Positions 34,703 to 43,153 of a DNA stretch of 64,000 bases are shown one piece after another. The first letter of the stretch is position 1; every line of letters begins with the position of its first letter. The notes under the pieces are model-generated. The model was given only the letters and a program-made list of their open reading frames with translations. It was not told where the DNA came from and made no database searches. The position numbers and the translations under genes were made by a program. Source of the DNA: Leifsonia sp. Root4 (GTDB lineage Bacteria > Actinomycetota > Actinomycetes > Actinomycetales > Microbacteriaceae); NCBI RefSeq assembly GCF_001425085.1, contig NZ_LMDN01000004.1, forward strand, positions 186,001-250,000, in the 5' to 3' direction.

Positions 34703-35941
34703 CTAGGCCGAGAGGATCTCCGTGTTCATGCGCTGCTGCCAGGCGACATCCGCCCACATGGGGTGATGCGGGGCCGCGTTCGAGCAGAGCACCATGCCCC
34801 ACGCGTCGTTGGCGAGCGCGGCGCGAATGCCGTGCTCCGCAAGAGCACGCCCGACCGGCCCCTCTTCGAAGGTGCCGTCCAGCGGCGTATAACCGATCCA
34901 TCCCTCGCCGATGACGTGGGGAACTCCGGCGCGTTTCGACCACGCAGCAACCGCCGCCAAGCGAGACTCGATCTCGCGCCTCATCGCCTCGGCGTGCAGT
35001 GCGTAGTGCTCGTACAACCAGAGATCCCAGCGGTCGGCGTCGATCCAGTCGTAGCCATAGATCATCTGGTCGGTGATGACCGTCGCCTCGAGCTTCCACG
35101 GTGCCGGTGTGCCGTACTCGGTGAACGATGGCGCATCATCACGCAGGAGGCCGCGCAGCTGCGCATTCGGGAATCCATCGCTGCCGTGCGCACGCAAGTC
35201 GATCAGCGACTGCAGCGCGTCGAGCACTCCGTAGGAGTAGATGTGGAACTGAGCCGCATCGATGCCCGAGGGAATCGCGGCCATGTCCAGGTGCGGCGGC
35301 TTGCCCCAACTCGCCGTGACGAGCTGTCCCGGATGCTCATCGCGCACACGCTGCATCGACGCCATCGCACGCTCGTCGAGCTCGCCCACGAGCGAAAAAT
35401 CGATCTCGTTGTGCAGCTCGGTGAAGGCGACGAGGTCGGCAAAACCATGCTCATTCAGCAGTGACAGCACACCGGATGCCGCCCCTGCCAGGCGGTCCAG
35501 CCGATCCGCCAGCGGGATGGCATCCATCGCGTTCCACCAGTCCGGATGTTCGGCGAACGACGCGGACTGCTGGTACTCCCAGCTGGCGAGGATCACGACG
35601 AATCCGTGCCGTCGGGCGGAGGCGAACAGCTCAAGCAGGCGGGTGCGCACGTCGATCTCGTAGCCGCCCGGCACGTCGTACCAGCGGGTGCGGCGACCGT
35701 AGTAGTCCCCCTGCGGCGCGGGGCCGAGGCCGCCGATGCGCACGACCGGGCTGACGCCGAGCCCGCCGCAGAGCAGCATCGGTGCGGCGCAGATGCGCAC
35801 CGTGTTGTAGCCGCGCTCCGCGGCCTCGATGAACGCCCGATCGATGTCTTCGTATGGCTCGCCCACTCCGGCCCTGGTGTACCAGGAGAAGTCCCAGAGG
35901 GTGATGGCGAGCCGTTCTGGCAGGTGCGCAGGAACAGTCAC
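34703..35941 (-). CDS. Cellulase-like clan-A glycosidase
   Basis: A 412-residue TIM-barrel protein of the sugar-binding cellulase-like group (clan GH-A). The probable acid/base Glu is in FTELHNEIDF, and a second Glu in the C-terminal VIGEGWIGYT is placed as nucleophile. No signal peptide is visible. The GTG at 35941 follows AAGGGA and starts 2 nt after the permease stop, so the protein is the last member of the ABC-importer operon and probably acts on what that importer brings in. The linkage cleaved is unknown; a rhamnosyl or galactosyl bond is inference from the locus. Confidence 0.75.
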   Translation of the reverse strand: MTVPAHLPERLAITLWDFSWYTRAGVGEPYEDIDRAFIEAAERGYNTVRICAAPMLLCGGLGVSPVVRIGGLGPAPQGDYYGRRTRWYDVPGGYEIDVRTRLLELFASARRHGFVVILASWEYQQSASFAEHPDWWNAMDAIPLADRLDRLAGAASGVLSLLNEHGFADLVAFTELHNEIDFSLVGELDERAMASMQRVRDEHPGQLVTASWGKPPHLDMAAIPSGIDAAQFHIYSYGVLDALQSLIDLRAHGSDGFPNAQLRGLLRDDAPSFTEYGTPAPWKLEATVITDQMIYGYDWIDADRWDLWLYEHYALHAEAMRREIESRLAAVAAWSKRAGVPHVIGEGWIGYTPLDGTFEEGPVGRALAEHGIRAALANDAWGMVLCSNAAPHHPMWADVAWQQRMNTEILSA

Positions 35942-35943
35942 GA

Positions 35944-36795
35944 CTATCCCTTCGTGGCACCGGCCGTGAGGCCGGCCTTCCAGAAGCGCTGCAGCGAGAT
36001 CATGACGATGACGAGCAGCAGTGCCGAGACGGCCGCGCCGGTGACGACGAGCACGTAGAAGATCGGGTCGCGCTGCGTCTGGCCGTTCCACAGCGTGAGG
36101 CCGAGCGTCACGGGGAACGTCTTGGCGTCGTTGAGCATGACGAGCGGAAGCAGGTAGTTGTTCCACACGGCCACGAACTGGAAGAGGAAGATCGTGACGA
36201 TGGCCGGGGCCATCATGCGCGTGCTCATGGTCCAGAAGATGCGCAGATCGCCCGCGCCATCAAGCCTGGCCGCCTCGATCACCTCGTCCGGAATCGAGTC
36301 TTTGGAGTAGATGCGGGCCAGGTAGACGCCGAACGGGCTGACCATGCTCGGCAGCAGAACACTCCAGTAGCTGCCGGTGAGGCCGACGGAGTTGAGCAGG
36401 AAGTACAGCGGAAGCGCGATGACGGTCGCCGGAACGAGCACACCGCCGAGCACCATGCCGAAGATGGCCTCGCGCCCCTTGAACTCGTACTTGGCCATTG
36501 CGTAGCCGGCAGTCGTGGCCATCACCGTTGCGAACAGCGCGCCAAGACCGGCATAGAGCAGGCTGTTCAGCAGCCAGGTCGGGAAGATGCCGTTGTCGTG
36601 CGTGAACAGCCGGCCGAGATTCTCGACAAGCTGGGGGCGCTCGGAGAACCAGAGACCGAACGATCCGAACAGATCGGCCGAGCTCTTCGTCGCGGCGAAG
36701 AGCACCCAGAGCAGCGGCAACAGGAAGTACGCGGCTGCGGCGATCATCACCGCCATCACGGGGACGGAGGTGAGGAATGAACGACGGCCTACCAT
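35944..36795 (-). CDS. ABC sugar permease (MalG-like), rhamnoside locus
   Basis: Membrane subunit of 283 residues with six predicted helices. The coupling loop is DEVIEAARLDGAGDLRIFWTMSTRMMAPA. The ATG at 36795 overlaps the upstream permease stop by 7 nt. With the other permease and the lipoprotein it forms a family-1 sugar importer; no ATPase gene is present, so a shared ATPase is required. Confidence 0.92.
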   Translation of the reverse strand: MVGRRSFLTSVPVMAVMIAAAAYFLLPLLWVLFAATKSSADLFGSFGLWFSERPQLVENLGRLFTHDNGIFPTWLLNSLLYAGLGALFATVMATTAGYAMAKYEFKGREAIFGMVLGGVLVPATVIALPLYFLLNSVGLTGSYWSVLLPSMVSPFGVYLARIYSKDSIPDEVIEAARLDGAGDLRIFWTMSTRMMAPAIVTIFLFQFVAVWNNYLLPLVMLNDAKTFPVTLGLTLWNGQTQRDPIFYVLVVTGAAVSALLLVIVMISLQRFWKAGLTAGATKG

Positions 36796-37799
36796 GCGCG
36801 GTTTCCCTTTCGGTTGACGGCACTGAGGAAGCCGAATGAGAAGACGAACGCGATGATGGCGACGATGACGGCCATCGCGGCGGCCAGGTTCGGGTCGCTC
36901 TGCGAGAAGGCCTGGTTGTACGCCGCGAGGTTCGGCGTGAAGTCGGAGTTGATCGCGGTGGTCAGCGGTTTGAGCACGAGCGGCTCGACGAAGAGCTGCA
37001 GCGTGCCGATGATCGTGAACACGGTGACCATGATGATGGTGGGGCGCAGCAGTGGAATCTGGATGTTCCGGATGATGTGCCACTGGCTGGCACCGTCGAT
37101 GCGGGCCGCCTCGTAGAGCTCGGCCGGGATCGACTGCAGGCTGGCGACGAGGATCAGCATGTTGTAGCCGGCGAAGCCCCAGAGGGCGATGTTCGCGATG
37201 GCGAAGAGCACGGAATCCGGGCCGAGCGGAACGAGGTCGATGCCGACGTTGCTGAGGCCCTGCAACACAGGGCTCGTGGTCGGAATATAGAGGAAGCCCC
37301 AGAGCAGCGAGGCGATCACGCCGGGAACGCCGTATGGCATGAAGTAGATCACCCGGAAGACGCGAGGGAACCAGGCCTTGCCCGATTCCAGCAGCAGCGC
37401 CAGCACCAGCGAGCCGCCGATCATCAGGGGAACCTCGATGATGGCGAACAGGATGACGCGGCCGATGCTCTCCATGAAGGAAGGCGTGCCGAGTGCTTTG
37501 GCGTAGTTGTCGAGGAACACGAACACGCGCTCTGGCGCGCCGAACCCGAGACCGCTGGTCTGCAACGCGAAGAGGCTGTCCCACACGGCATAGCAAATGG
37601 GGAGCACGAAGAACGCGACGAAGAAGATCACGAACGGGGCGAGGAAGATCACTAGCGGGAGCCGGATCTTCTTCGCCTTCCGACGCGCAGGGCTGGCGTC
37701 CGGGGCATCGACGGCGCCGCGGCCAGTCGATGCGTCACCCACGCCGCGGGCAGTCGATGCTTCGCCCACGGCTGGGGCGACGAGTGTGTGTTGTGTCAC
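36789..37799 (-). CDS. ABC sugar permease (MalF-like), rhamnoside locus
   Basis: Membrane subunit of 336 residues with six predicted helices. The coupling loop is ELYEAARIDGASQWHIIRNIQIPLL. A hydrophilic N-terminal segment of about 40 residues carries GRGAVDA / ARGVGDA-like repeats before the first helix. The start is GTG at 37799 with GAGGA 4 nt upstream. It follows the binding-protein gene across a strong hairpin. Confidence 0.92.
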   Translation of the reverse strand: MTQHTLVAPAVGEASTARGVGDASTGRGAVDAPDASPARRKAKKIRLPLVIFLAPFVIFFVAFFVLPICYAVWDSLFALQTSGLGFGAPERVFVFLDNYAKALGTPSFMESIGRVILFAIIEVPLMIGGSLVLALLLESGKAWFPRVFRVIYFMPYGVPGVIASLLWGFLYIPTTSPVLQGLSNVGIDLVPLGPDSVLFAIANIALWGFAGYNMLILVASLQSIPAELYEAARIDGASQWHIIRNIQIPLLRPTIIMVTVFTIIGTLQLFVEPLVLKPLTTAINSDFTPNLAAYNQAFSQSDPNLAAAMAVIVAIIAFVFSFGFLSAVNRKGNRAW

Positions 37800-37819
37800 G
37801 GTGTCCTCAGAAGAGTGAA

Positions 37820-37850
37820 CGGTGGGGCGGCACAGTGCACCGCCCCACCG
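37820..37850 (-). terminator. Intercistronic hairpin between binding protein and permease
   Basis: CGGTGGGGCGG and CCGCCCCACCG form a perfect 11-bp stem with a 9-nt loop, 8 bp after the binding-protein stop codon. No T run follows. The layout mirrors the hairpin at 13848 in the other importer operon. Confidence 0.8.
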
Positions 37851-37857
37851 AATGGTC

Positions 37858-39177
37858 TTACTCGTTTACGGTGATGCCCTTGTCCTGCATGGCCTTCACC
37901 ATGTCGGCCTGCGTCTTCTCGAATGCACCGGCGAGCGGCGTCTTGTTCTGAACGGCCGCCTTGACGTTGTCGGTCAGGGCCGCGTACAGCGTGTCGATCA
38001 GCGGCGGCCACTGCCATTCGGTGCTCACGTTGGCGTCGGAGACGGCGAAGGTGTCCCAAATGTTCTGACCACCGAAGAACTCGAACGTGGCCGGGTCATC
38101 GCTGAGGGCCGCGACCTGTGACGTGTCTGCCAACGCCGGCCAGCCGGCACCGATGCTGGTGAGGGTGCTTGCGCTCTCGGGAGTGCCGTTCAGCCAGAGC
38201 AGGAACTCCGTGGCCTCGGCCGGGTGCTTCGAGCCCTTCAGCACGGCGGTGCCGGATCCGCCGCCCCAGCTGGCGGACACGTGCTCGCCTGCTGTCCACT
38301 GCGGCATCTCGGCCGCGGCCCAGAGACCGGCGGTGTCTGGGGCGTTGCCGGAGATGATCGCAGCGGCCCACGACCCGCTCATCCAGGTGGAGATGTTTCC
38401 CGTCTGGATGTCGGCATACCACTCGTTGCTCATGTCGGCCTCGACCTTGACGAGGTCCTCGTCGAGCAGCTTCTGCCAGAAGGCGGCCATCTTGAGCGTG
38501 TCGTCGTTGTCGATGGCGACGTTCCAGCCGCCATCGCTGGTCGTGAACCAGGGCTCGCCTGCCTGCATGGCCAGTCCCATCAGCCACGCGGCCTGGTTCG
38601 CAGCGAAAGCGGCGATGTAGCGGTCGGGGCCGGAGGCGCGGATGACCTTGGCCGCCTCGTAGTACTCCTCCCATGTGGCGGGGGCCGTCAGGCCGAGTTC
38701 AGCGAACACATCCGCGCGGTAGAACTGGCCAATCGGGCCACTCGCCTGCGGAATGCCGTAGACCTTGCCGTCGAAGACGCTGGTCTCCCACTGCCATTCG
38801 GTGAAGTCGCCTGCGGCGTCGCCGGCGTACTCGGTGATGTCCTCGAGCGCGTCGTTGAGCAGGAAGGTGCTGAACTCGTCGTAGCCGATCTGTGCGACAT
38901 CCGCCGGGTTGCCGGCCTTGACCGCGGAGAGCATCTTGGCGTAGCCGCCATCGGGGCCGGCCGCGATCGGCTCCACCGTGACGTGGATGTCGTCGTGGGC
39001 CTCGTTGAACGCGTCGACTGCGGTGTCAATGTTCGGCACCCAGGTCTGGAAGGTGAGTTCGACGGGCGCGTCGGCTCCGGCAGTCTCGGAAGACGCGCAG
39101 GCCGCGAGCGGCATGATGACCGCCAATGACAGTGCTGCTGCGGTTGCGACGCGTGCACGTCTGGTGCGCTGCGACAT
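37858..39177 (-). CDS. ABC sugar-binding lipoprotein, rhamnoside locus
   Basis: Family-1 extracellular solute-binding protein, 439 residues, with a lipoprotein signal peptide and lipobox LAAC. ATG at 39177 has AAAGGAG 5 nt upstream. The mature sequence begins VELTFQTWVPNIDTAVDAF, and the C-terminal half is Trp-rich, as in sugar binders. It is transcribed from a promoter with two adjoining rhamnose-type operators. The ligand is probably a rhamnose- or galactose-containing oligosaccharide, inferred from neighbours and the shared operator. Confidence 0.9.
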   Translation of the reverse strand: MSQRTRRARVATAAALSLAVIMPLAACASSETAGADAPVELTFQTWVPNIDTAVDAFNEAHDDIHVTVEPIAAGPDGGYAKMLSAVKAGNPADVAQIGYDEFSTFLLNDALEDITEYAGDAAGDFTEWQWETSVFDGKVYGIPQASGPIGQFYRADVFAELGLTAPATWEEYYEAAKVIRASGPDRYIAAFAANQAAWLMGLAMQAGEPWFTTSDGGWNVAIDNDDTLKMAAFWQKLLDEDLVKVEADMSNEWYADIQTGNISTWMSGSWAAAIISGNAPDTAGLWAAAEMPQWTAGEHVSASWGGGSGTAVLKGSKHPAEATEFLLWLNGTPESASTLTSIGAGWPALADTSQVAALSDDPATFEFFGGQNIWDTFAVSDANVSTEWQWPPLIDTLYAALTDNVKAAVQNKTPLAGAFEKTQADMVKAMQDKGITVNE

Positions 39178-39206
39178 GGATGCTCCTTTGCATTGAGGAA
39201 AAGTGG

Positions 39207-39230
39207 TGAATCGTTTCATGAATCGATTCA
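39207..39230. promoter_or_regulatory. Double rhamnose-regulon operator upstream of the ABC operon
   Basis: Two abutting 12-bp sites, TGAATCGTTTCA (39207-39218) and TGAATCGATTCA (39219-39230), lie between the promoter and the binding-protein start. They match sites at 29052 and 29578. Confidence 0.85.
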
Positions 39231-39234
39231 CGCA

Positions 39235-39264
39235 AGGATAAACACGCTCGGCCCCAGATGTCAA
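39235..39264 (-). promoter_or_regulatory. Promoter of the rhamnoside ABC operon
   Basis: On the minus strand -35 TTGACA (39264-39259), an 18-bp spacer and -10 TATCCT (39240-39235) are seen, immediately upstream of the double operator. Confidence 0.7.
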
Positions 39265-39272
39265 AGCAGGCG

Positions 39273-40286
39273 TCAAACGGCCAGGCCCCGCGTGGATTCG
39301 CGGACGACGAGTCGGGGAAAGAGCTCAACCGAGCGATGCACATGTGCAGCGCCCGCTGCCTGCTCCGTCAGTTCGTCGATGAGCAGCTGCGCCCCGACGT
39401 AACCCATGTGCTCAGTCGGCTGATTGATCGAGGAGATCGGGATGATGGATGCCGCGGCGAAGTCGATGTCGTCGTAGCCGAGCACGGCGATATCCTCTGG
39501 GATCCGAAGCGCGCGCCCGATGACCTGCAACAGGCCGATCGCGACCACGTCGTTGCCGGCGAAGACGGCATCCGGGCGCTCCTCGGGGGCCATCGCGAGA
39601 ATCTGCCGGCCGACGTCCTGTCCGATGCCGATCGAGAGCGTGGTGTGGTGCTGCACTCGCAGTTCCGCACCGGGCACGCGCGCGACCGCCTCCCGAGAAC
39701 CCTCGGCGCGTTCGTGCATCTGTGGGATGGCATCCGGCCCGAGAACGAGGAGGATTCGACGCCGTCCGAGCTCGAGCAGGTGCTCGGCACCGATGCGGCC
39801 CCCGGCCCGGTCGTCAACGAAGACGGAGCAGTGCTGCTCTGAACGACGGTCGACAAGCACGACCTGTGTGCCTTGCGCGAGCAAGCGTTCGGTGTTCGGG
39901 GCGCTCCGGGCGGGCGTGACGAGTACGCCAGCGACGCGGTGCTCCTCGAAGACTCCCAGATAGCGGGTCTCGCCGGAGACGTCGTCGGCGCTCGTCGCAA
40001 AGAGCAGCGCGTACCCCGCCTCGGCAGCCGCGGCGGATGCCCCTGTCGCCAGGGTGGTGAAGAAAGGATTGGCGATGTCGGTGAAGACGAATCCGAGCGC
40101 TCGGATCTGGCCCGTCCTGAGGGAGCGCGCCGTGCTGTTGGGGACGTAACCGAGTCGATCAATGACGGCCCGCACCCGGTCGGCGATCTCGCCGTTGACG
40201 CTGGGTGACCCGTTCAGAACATTCGAGACCGTCCCCGTTGAGACACCCGACTCGCGGGCGACATCCCGCAGCCTCACCATTGACAT
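39273..40286 (-). CDS. LacI-family regulator (rhamnose locus, 2)
   Basis: A 337-residue repressor with helix-turn-helix RLRDVARESGVSTGTVSNVLNGS and a ligand-binding domain. ATG at 40286 has GGGAG 6 nt upstream; the in-frame ATG at 40280 is an alternative. It lies directly upstream of, and on the same strand as, the ABC importer operon. Its recognition helix (STGTVSNVLN) is nearly the same as that of the LacI protein at 25824 (SVGTVSNVLN), which supports binding to the same TGAAWCGWTTCA sites. Confidence 0.92.
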   Translation of the reverse strand: MSMVRLRDVARESGVSTGTVSNVLNGSPSVNGEIADRVRAVIDRLGYVPNSTARSLRTGQIRALGFVFTDIANPFFTTLATGASAAAAEAGYALLFATSADDVSGETRYLGVFEEHRVAGVLVTPARSAPNTERLLAQGTQVVLVDRRSEQHCSVFVDDRAGGRIGAEHLLELGRRRILLVLGPDAIPQMHERAEGSREAVARVPGAELRVQHHTTLSIGIGQDVGRQILAMAPEERPDAVFAGNDVVAIGLLQVIGRALRIPEDIAVLGYDDIDFAAASIIPISSINQPTEHMGYVGAQLLIDELTEQAAGAAHVHRSVELFPRLVVRESTRGLAV

Positions 40287-40578
40287 TCTGTGCTCCCGTA
40301 GCTGGCGCCTGGCGCCTGACCCACCGGGCAGGAGAGCCCGGCGCGGCCGTCCTGCAAAGATACCCGAGTGCGCCGGGCGCCACCGAACTCCGAGTCGTGT
40401 GCTGAGGTTGGCACCGAGTCCCGCACGCCTCACCGATCGTGGCGTGCTGTTTCGGCGCTGCGAGCCACGTGCCCCGTTGTGCGGTAGAAACAACTACGGC
40501 GTATCGCGGCAACTGGCGCGCGGCGCCGGCGCACAGCGAATCTGCGCATCATCAGCACACCCGTCAGCAGGAGGCCCC

Positions 40579-41565
40579 ATGAGCAGCTACGACCACGCCA
40601 TCGACTGGGTGCGCCGCGAGACGGACTCCGGCGCCCTGCCCGCTGCGGTGCTCGGCATCGCGACGGCCGACGGGGTGCAGGAACTCGTGGCCTTCGGCGC
40701 GAGCGGTGAGCGCGCGGCATCCGTCGGCGACCACTTCCCACTGTTCTCGGTCACGAAGCCGATCGTCGCGATGACCGCGCTCCGGGCCGTCGAACGCGGG
40801 CGGCTCGCGCTCACCGACCCGCTCAGTGCGGCCGTCCCCGGCTTCGGTGCCCAGCGGTCAGATACCGTCGAATTGCGCCACCTGCTCAGCCATAGTTCCG
40901 GCATCGGTGACCCGTCGCTCGGCTCGCCTCTCGGCCTGCGGGCTGATCTGCTCGCCGACGGCTCCGAGTTCGGGGCCGGCGCCGCCGTGCGTTACTCCTC
41001 GCTCGCCTTCGAGGGCATCGCTGCGATGATCGAGCACGCGACAGCAACGCCATGGCAGCACGCGGTCACCGAGCTGGTGACGGATGCCGGCGCGGATGGC
41101 TTCACCTTCGATGCCGACTGCGAGCCGCATCCTGTCTTCGGGGCAGCAGACGTCGGGCTCGACTACGCAGCCATGCAGAAGCTGCAACACCCGGGAGCCG
41201 GCGCATACGCGCGCGCCGAGGACCTACTGGCGATCGGACGTGCACTGCTGGCCGACGACGGCACGCTGCTGCACCCGGCGAGCGTGGCGGCACTGCAGCG
41301 CTCGCGAACCGACGGCCTGCCGGTGTTCTCCCCCGCGCCCGGTCGCCCGGGCGAGGCCTGGGGTCTCGGCTTCAAGCTGCGGCAGAACAGCCCCGGGCTG
41401 CTCGCCGGCGACGGCTACGGCCACAGCGGCTGGGCCGGCGCCGAATTCTGGGTGTACCCGGAGCAGGGCGTCTGCTTCACCCTGCTCACGAACGTGATGG
41501 AGCCCGCTCGTTTCGGCGTGAACATCGACCGGCTGCACAACGCGGTCGTCGCCGGCACCCGCTGA
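40579..41565 (+). CDS. Serine hydrolase, beta-lactamase class C fold
   Basis: A 328-residue protein of the beta-lactamase / esterase (PF00144) family. The nucleophile motif is Ser57-Val-Thr-Lys60, the YxN position reads Tyr139-Ser-Ser141, and the third motif is HSGWAG. No signal peptide is evident, so it is more likely a cytoplasmic esterase or peptidase than an antibiotic-degrading enzyme. ATG at 40579 follows AGGAGG. The gap 40287-40578 upstream shows no gene. Confidence 0.86.
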   Translation: MSSYDHAIDWVRRETDSGALPAAVLGIATADGVQELVAFGASGERAASVGDHFPLFSVTKPIVAMTALRAVERGRLALTDPLSAAVPGFGAQRSDTVELRHLLSHSSGIGDPSLGSPLGLRADLLADGSEFGAGAAVRYSSLAFEGIAAMIEHATATPWQHAVTELVTDAGADGFTFDADCEPHPVFGAADVGLDYAAMQKLQHPGAGAYARAEDLLAIGRALLADDGTLLHPASVAALQRSRTDGLPVFSPAPGRPGEAWGLGFKLRQNSPGLLAGDGYGHSGWAGAEFWVYPEQGVCFTLLTNVMEPARFGVNIDRLHNAVVAGTR

Positions 41566-41601
41566 GACGCCTCGGCCACAGTCGCAGAACGTCGACGGCC
41601 T

Positions 41602-42170
41602 GCAGTTTCGGCTGAGCCGCTCAGGGCTTCGCGTGCGTCGCTGCTCCTTCGTCGCTGCGCCGCTCGCTCGAGCCACCGTGCATTCTCACGTTGGCTCGAG
41701 GGAGCAGCCGAGGAACGAGGCCGCCCCCGAAGCCCTGACACGCGCCGACACACCCGCTGGTCGAGTAGGCCGTCCACGGCCGTATCGAGACCGAGGCCCG
41801 CGCAAAAACTCGAGCCCGTGAGGCCTCGATACGCTCGTTCCTCGCTACTCGACCAGCAAACCGGCATCGGGTCGCCGCACGTCGGCGGGCTGCCGTTTCG
41901 GCTGAGCCGCTCAGGGCTTCGCGTGCGTCGCTGCTCCTTCGTCGCTGCGCCGCTCGCTCGAGCCAGCGTGCAGGCGGCGGTCGCTCGAGACTGCGTGCAG
42001 TGTGCCACCGTGCACGGAGCGGCCGTCGTGCGTTCTCACGTTGGCTCGAGGGAGCAGCCGAGGAACGAGGCCGCCCCCGAAGCCCCGACACACCCCGAAA
42101 CCCCGCTGGTCGAGTAGGCCGTCTACGGCCGTATCGAGACCGAGGCCCGTGCGAAAACCTGCACCAGCAT
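41602..42170. repeat. Tandemly duplicated composite of family-2 and family-1 repeats
   Basis: This fills most of the 670-bp gap 41566-42235 at a convergent junction. Unit 1 has a family-2 inverted repeat (41611-41740) followed by a full family-1 element (41757-41856). Unit 2, about 290 bp later, has a longer family-2 copy (41901-42090, about 60 bp longer in the centre) and a left half of family 1 (42105-42160). Both units open with GTTTCGGCTGAGCCGCTC. No gene is supported in the gap; 42171-42235 shows nothing recognisable. Confidence 0.85.
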
Positions 42171-42235
42171 CGGTCACAGTTCCAGAGGTTGCCGTGGACC
42201 GGGCTGCCGCCTTTCGCGACGCTACGCGTCGCGCG

Positions 42236-43147
42236 CTACAGCGCCTGAATGCCCCAGCCGAGCCGCCACGTCTCACCGGGCGCGAGCCAGCGCAGGCCCT
42301 CGCCGCTGCGGAGCGCGTTCGGCGGCGCCGTCATCGGCTCGATCGCGATGGCGGTGGTGTGCCCGGCATCCGTCGGGAAGTCGGGCGTGACGTAGATCTG
42401 CACGTAGCCGAAGTCGGGGTCGGCCCAGAGCCGCACTCCGCGGCCGTCCGGCGCGGTGAGCTCGGCGTGCAGCCGGCCACCCCGGCGCTCCAGCTCGGTG
42501 AAGCAGGCGTGTGACACGATCTCGGCGACGCGCGGGCCGTCACCCAGCGACTCGCTGCGGCCCTGCACGGCCCGCCGCTGGCCCGGGAAGTGCCGCTCGT
42601 CCAGCGGCAGGATCGCCCCCGCCGGCAGCGTGAACTGCAGCTCACCGACCGGCCACTCGCCCACCCGGAGATACGGGTGCACACCGAGTGCGACCGGCGC
42701 GGGCACGTCGCCGCTGTTCCGGATGCGGTGCGTCGCGGCGATCCCGTCGGGGCGAAGCTCGTAGCGCAGCTCGGTCTGCAGCTCGAAGGGGTAGCCCGCG
42801 TGCCCGCTGACGGGGGCGGCGAGCGTGAGCCACGACTCCCCGCGCTCGAGCAGCGAGTAGTCGTGCTCGGCCAACAGCCCGTGGATCGCGTTCCCGGCCG
42901 CCGGCTCGGTGGCATCGAGCTCAAGCTGCTGCCCTGCATGCACCCAGCTCGCACCCTCGACCCGGTTCGGCCACGGCACGAGCACGGTCCCGGCCGAGAG
43001 CGGCGGCGTCGGGTCGAGGGTCGAGCGGATGAGCTCAAGCCCGTTGACACTGAGCGCGCGCAGGCTGGCGCCCCTGGCGGAGACGACCGCGCGCACGATC
43101 GCGCCGTCGCCTCCATCCGGGCCGCCACCGGCGGTCAGCTCGTGCAC
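42236..43147 (-). CDS. Aldose 1-epimerase family protein
   Basis: A 303-residue galactose-mutarotase-like protein that should interconvert alpha and beta anomers of aldoses. Likely catalytic His residues are in GNAIHGLLAEH and GVHPYLRVG, and the catalytic Glu is in AIEPMTAPPNA. The start is GTG at 43147, six bases after the alpha-galactosidase stop, so the two genes form an operon; the epimerase would act on galactose released by the GH36 enzyme. Confidence 0.88.
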   Translation of the reverse strand: MHELTAGGGPDGGDGAIVRAVVSARGASLRALSVNGLELIRSTLDPTPPLSAGTVLVPWPNRVEGASWVHAGQQLELDATEPAAGNAIHGLLAEHDYSLLERGESWLTLAAPVSGHAGYPFELQTELRYELRPDGIAATHRIRNSGDVPAPVALGVHPYLRVGEWPVGELQFTLPAGAILPLDERHFPGQRRAVQGRSESLGDGPRVAEIVSHACFTELERRGGRLHAELTAPDGRGVRLWADPDFGYVQIYVTPDFPTDAGHTTAIAIEPMTAPPNALRSGEGLRWLAPGETWRLGWGIQAL

Positions 43148-43153
43148 GGCGGG

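Noticed and set aside
40579-41565. Antibiotic-resistance beta-lactamase
   Set aside because: The SxxK motif is present, but YxN is replaced by YSS and there is no export signal; an esterase or peptidase is more likely.
41415-42117. Small open frames across the repeat region
   Set aside because: They consist of translated repeat arms, occur in several frames, and lack ribosome binding sites.
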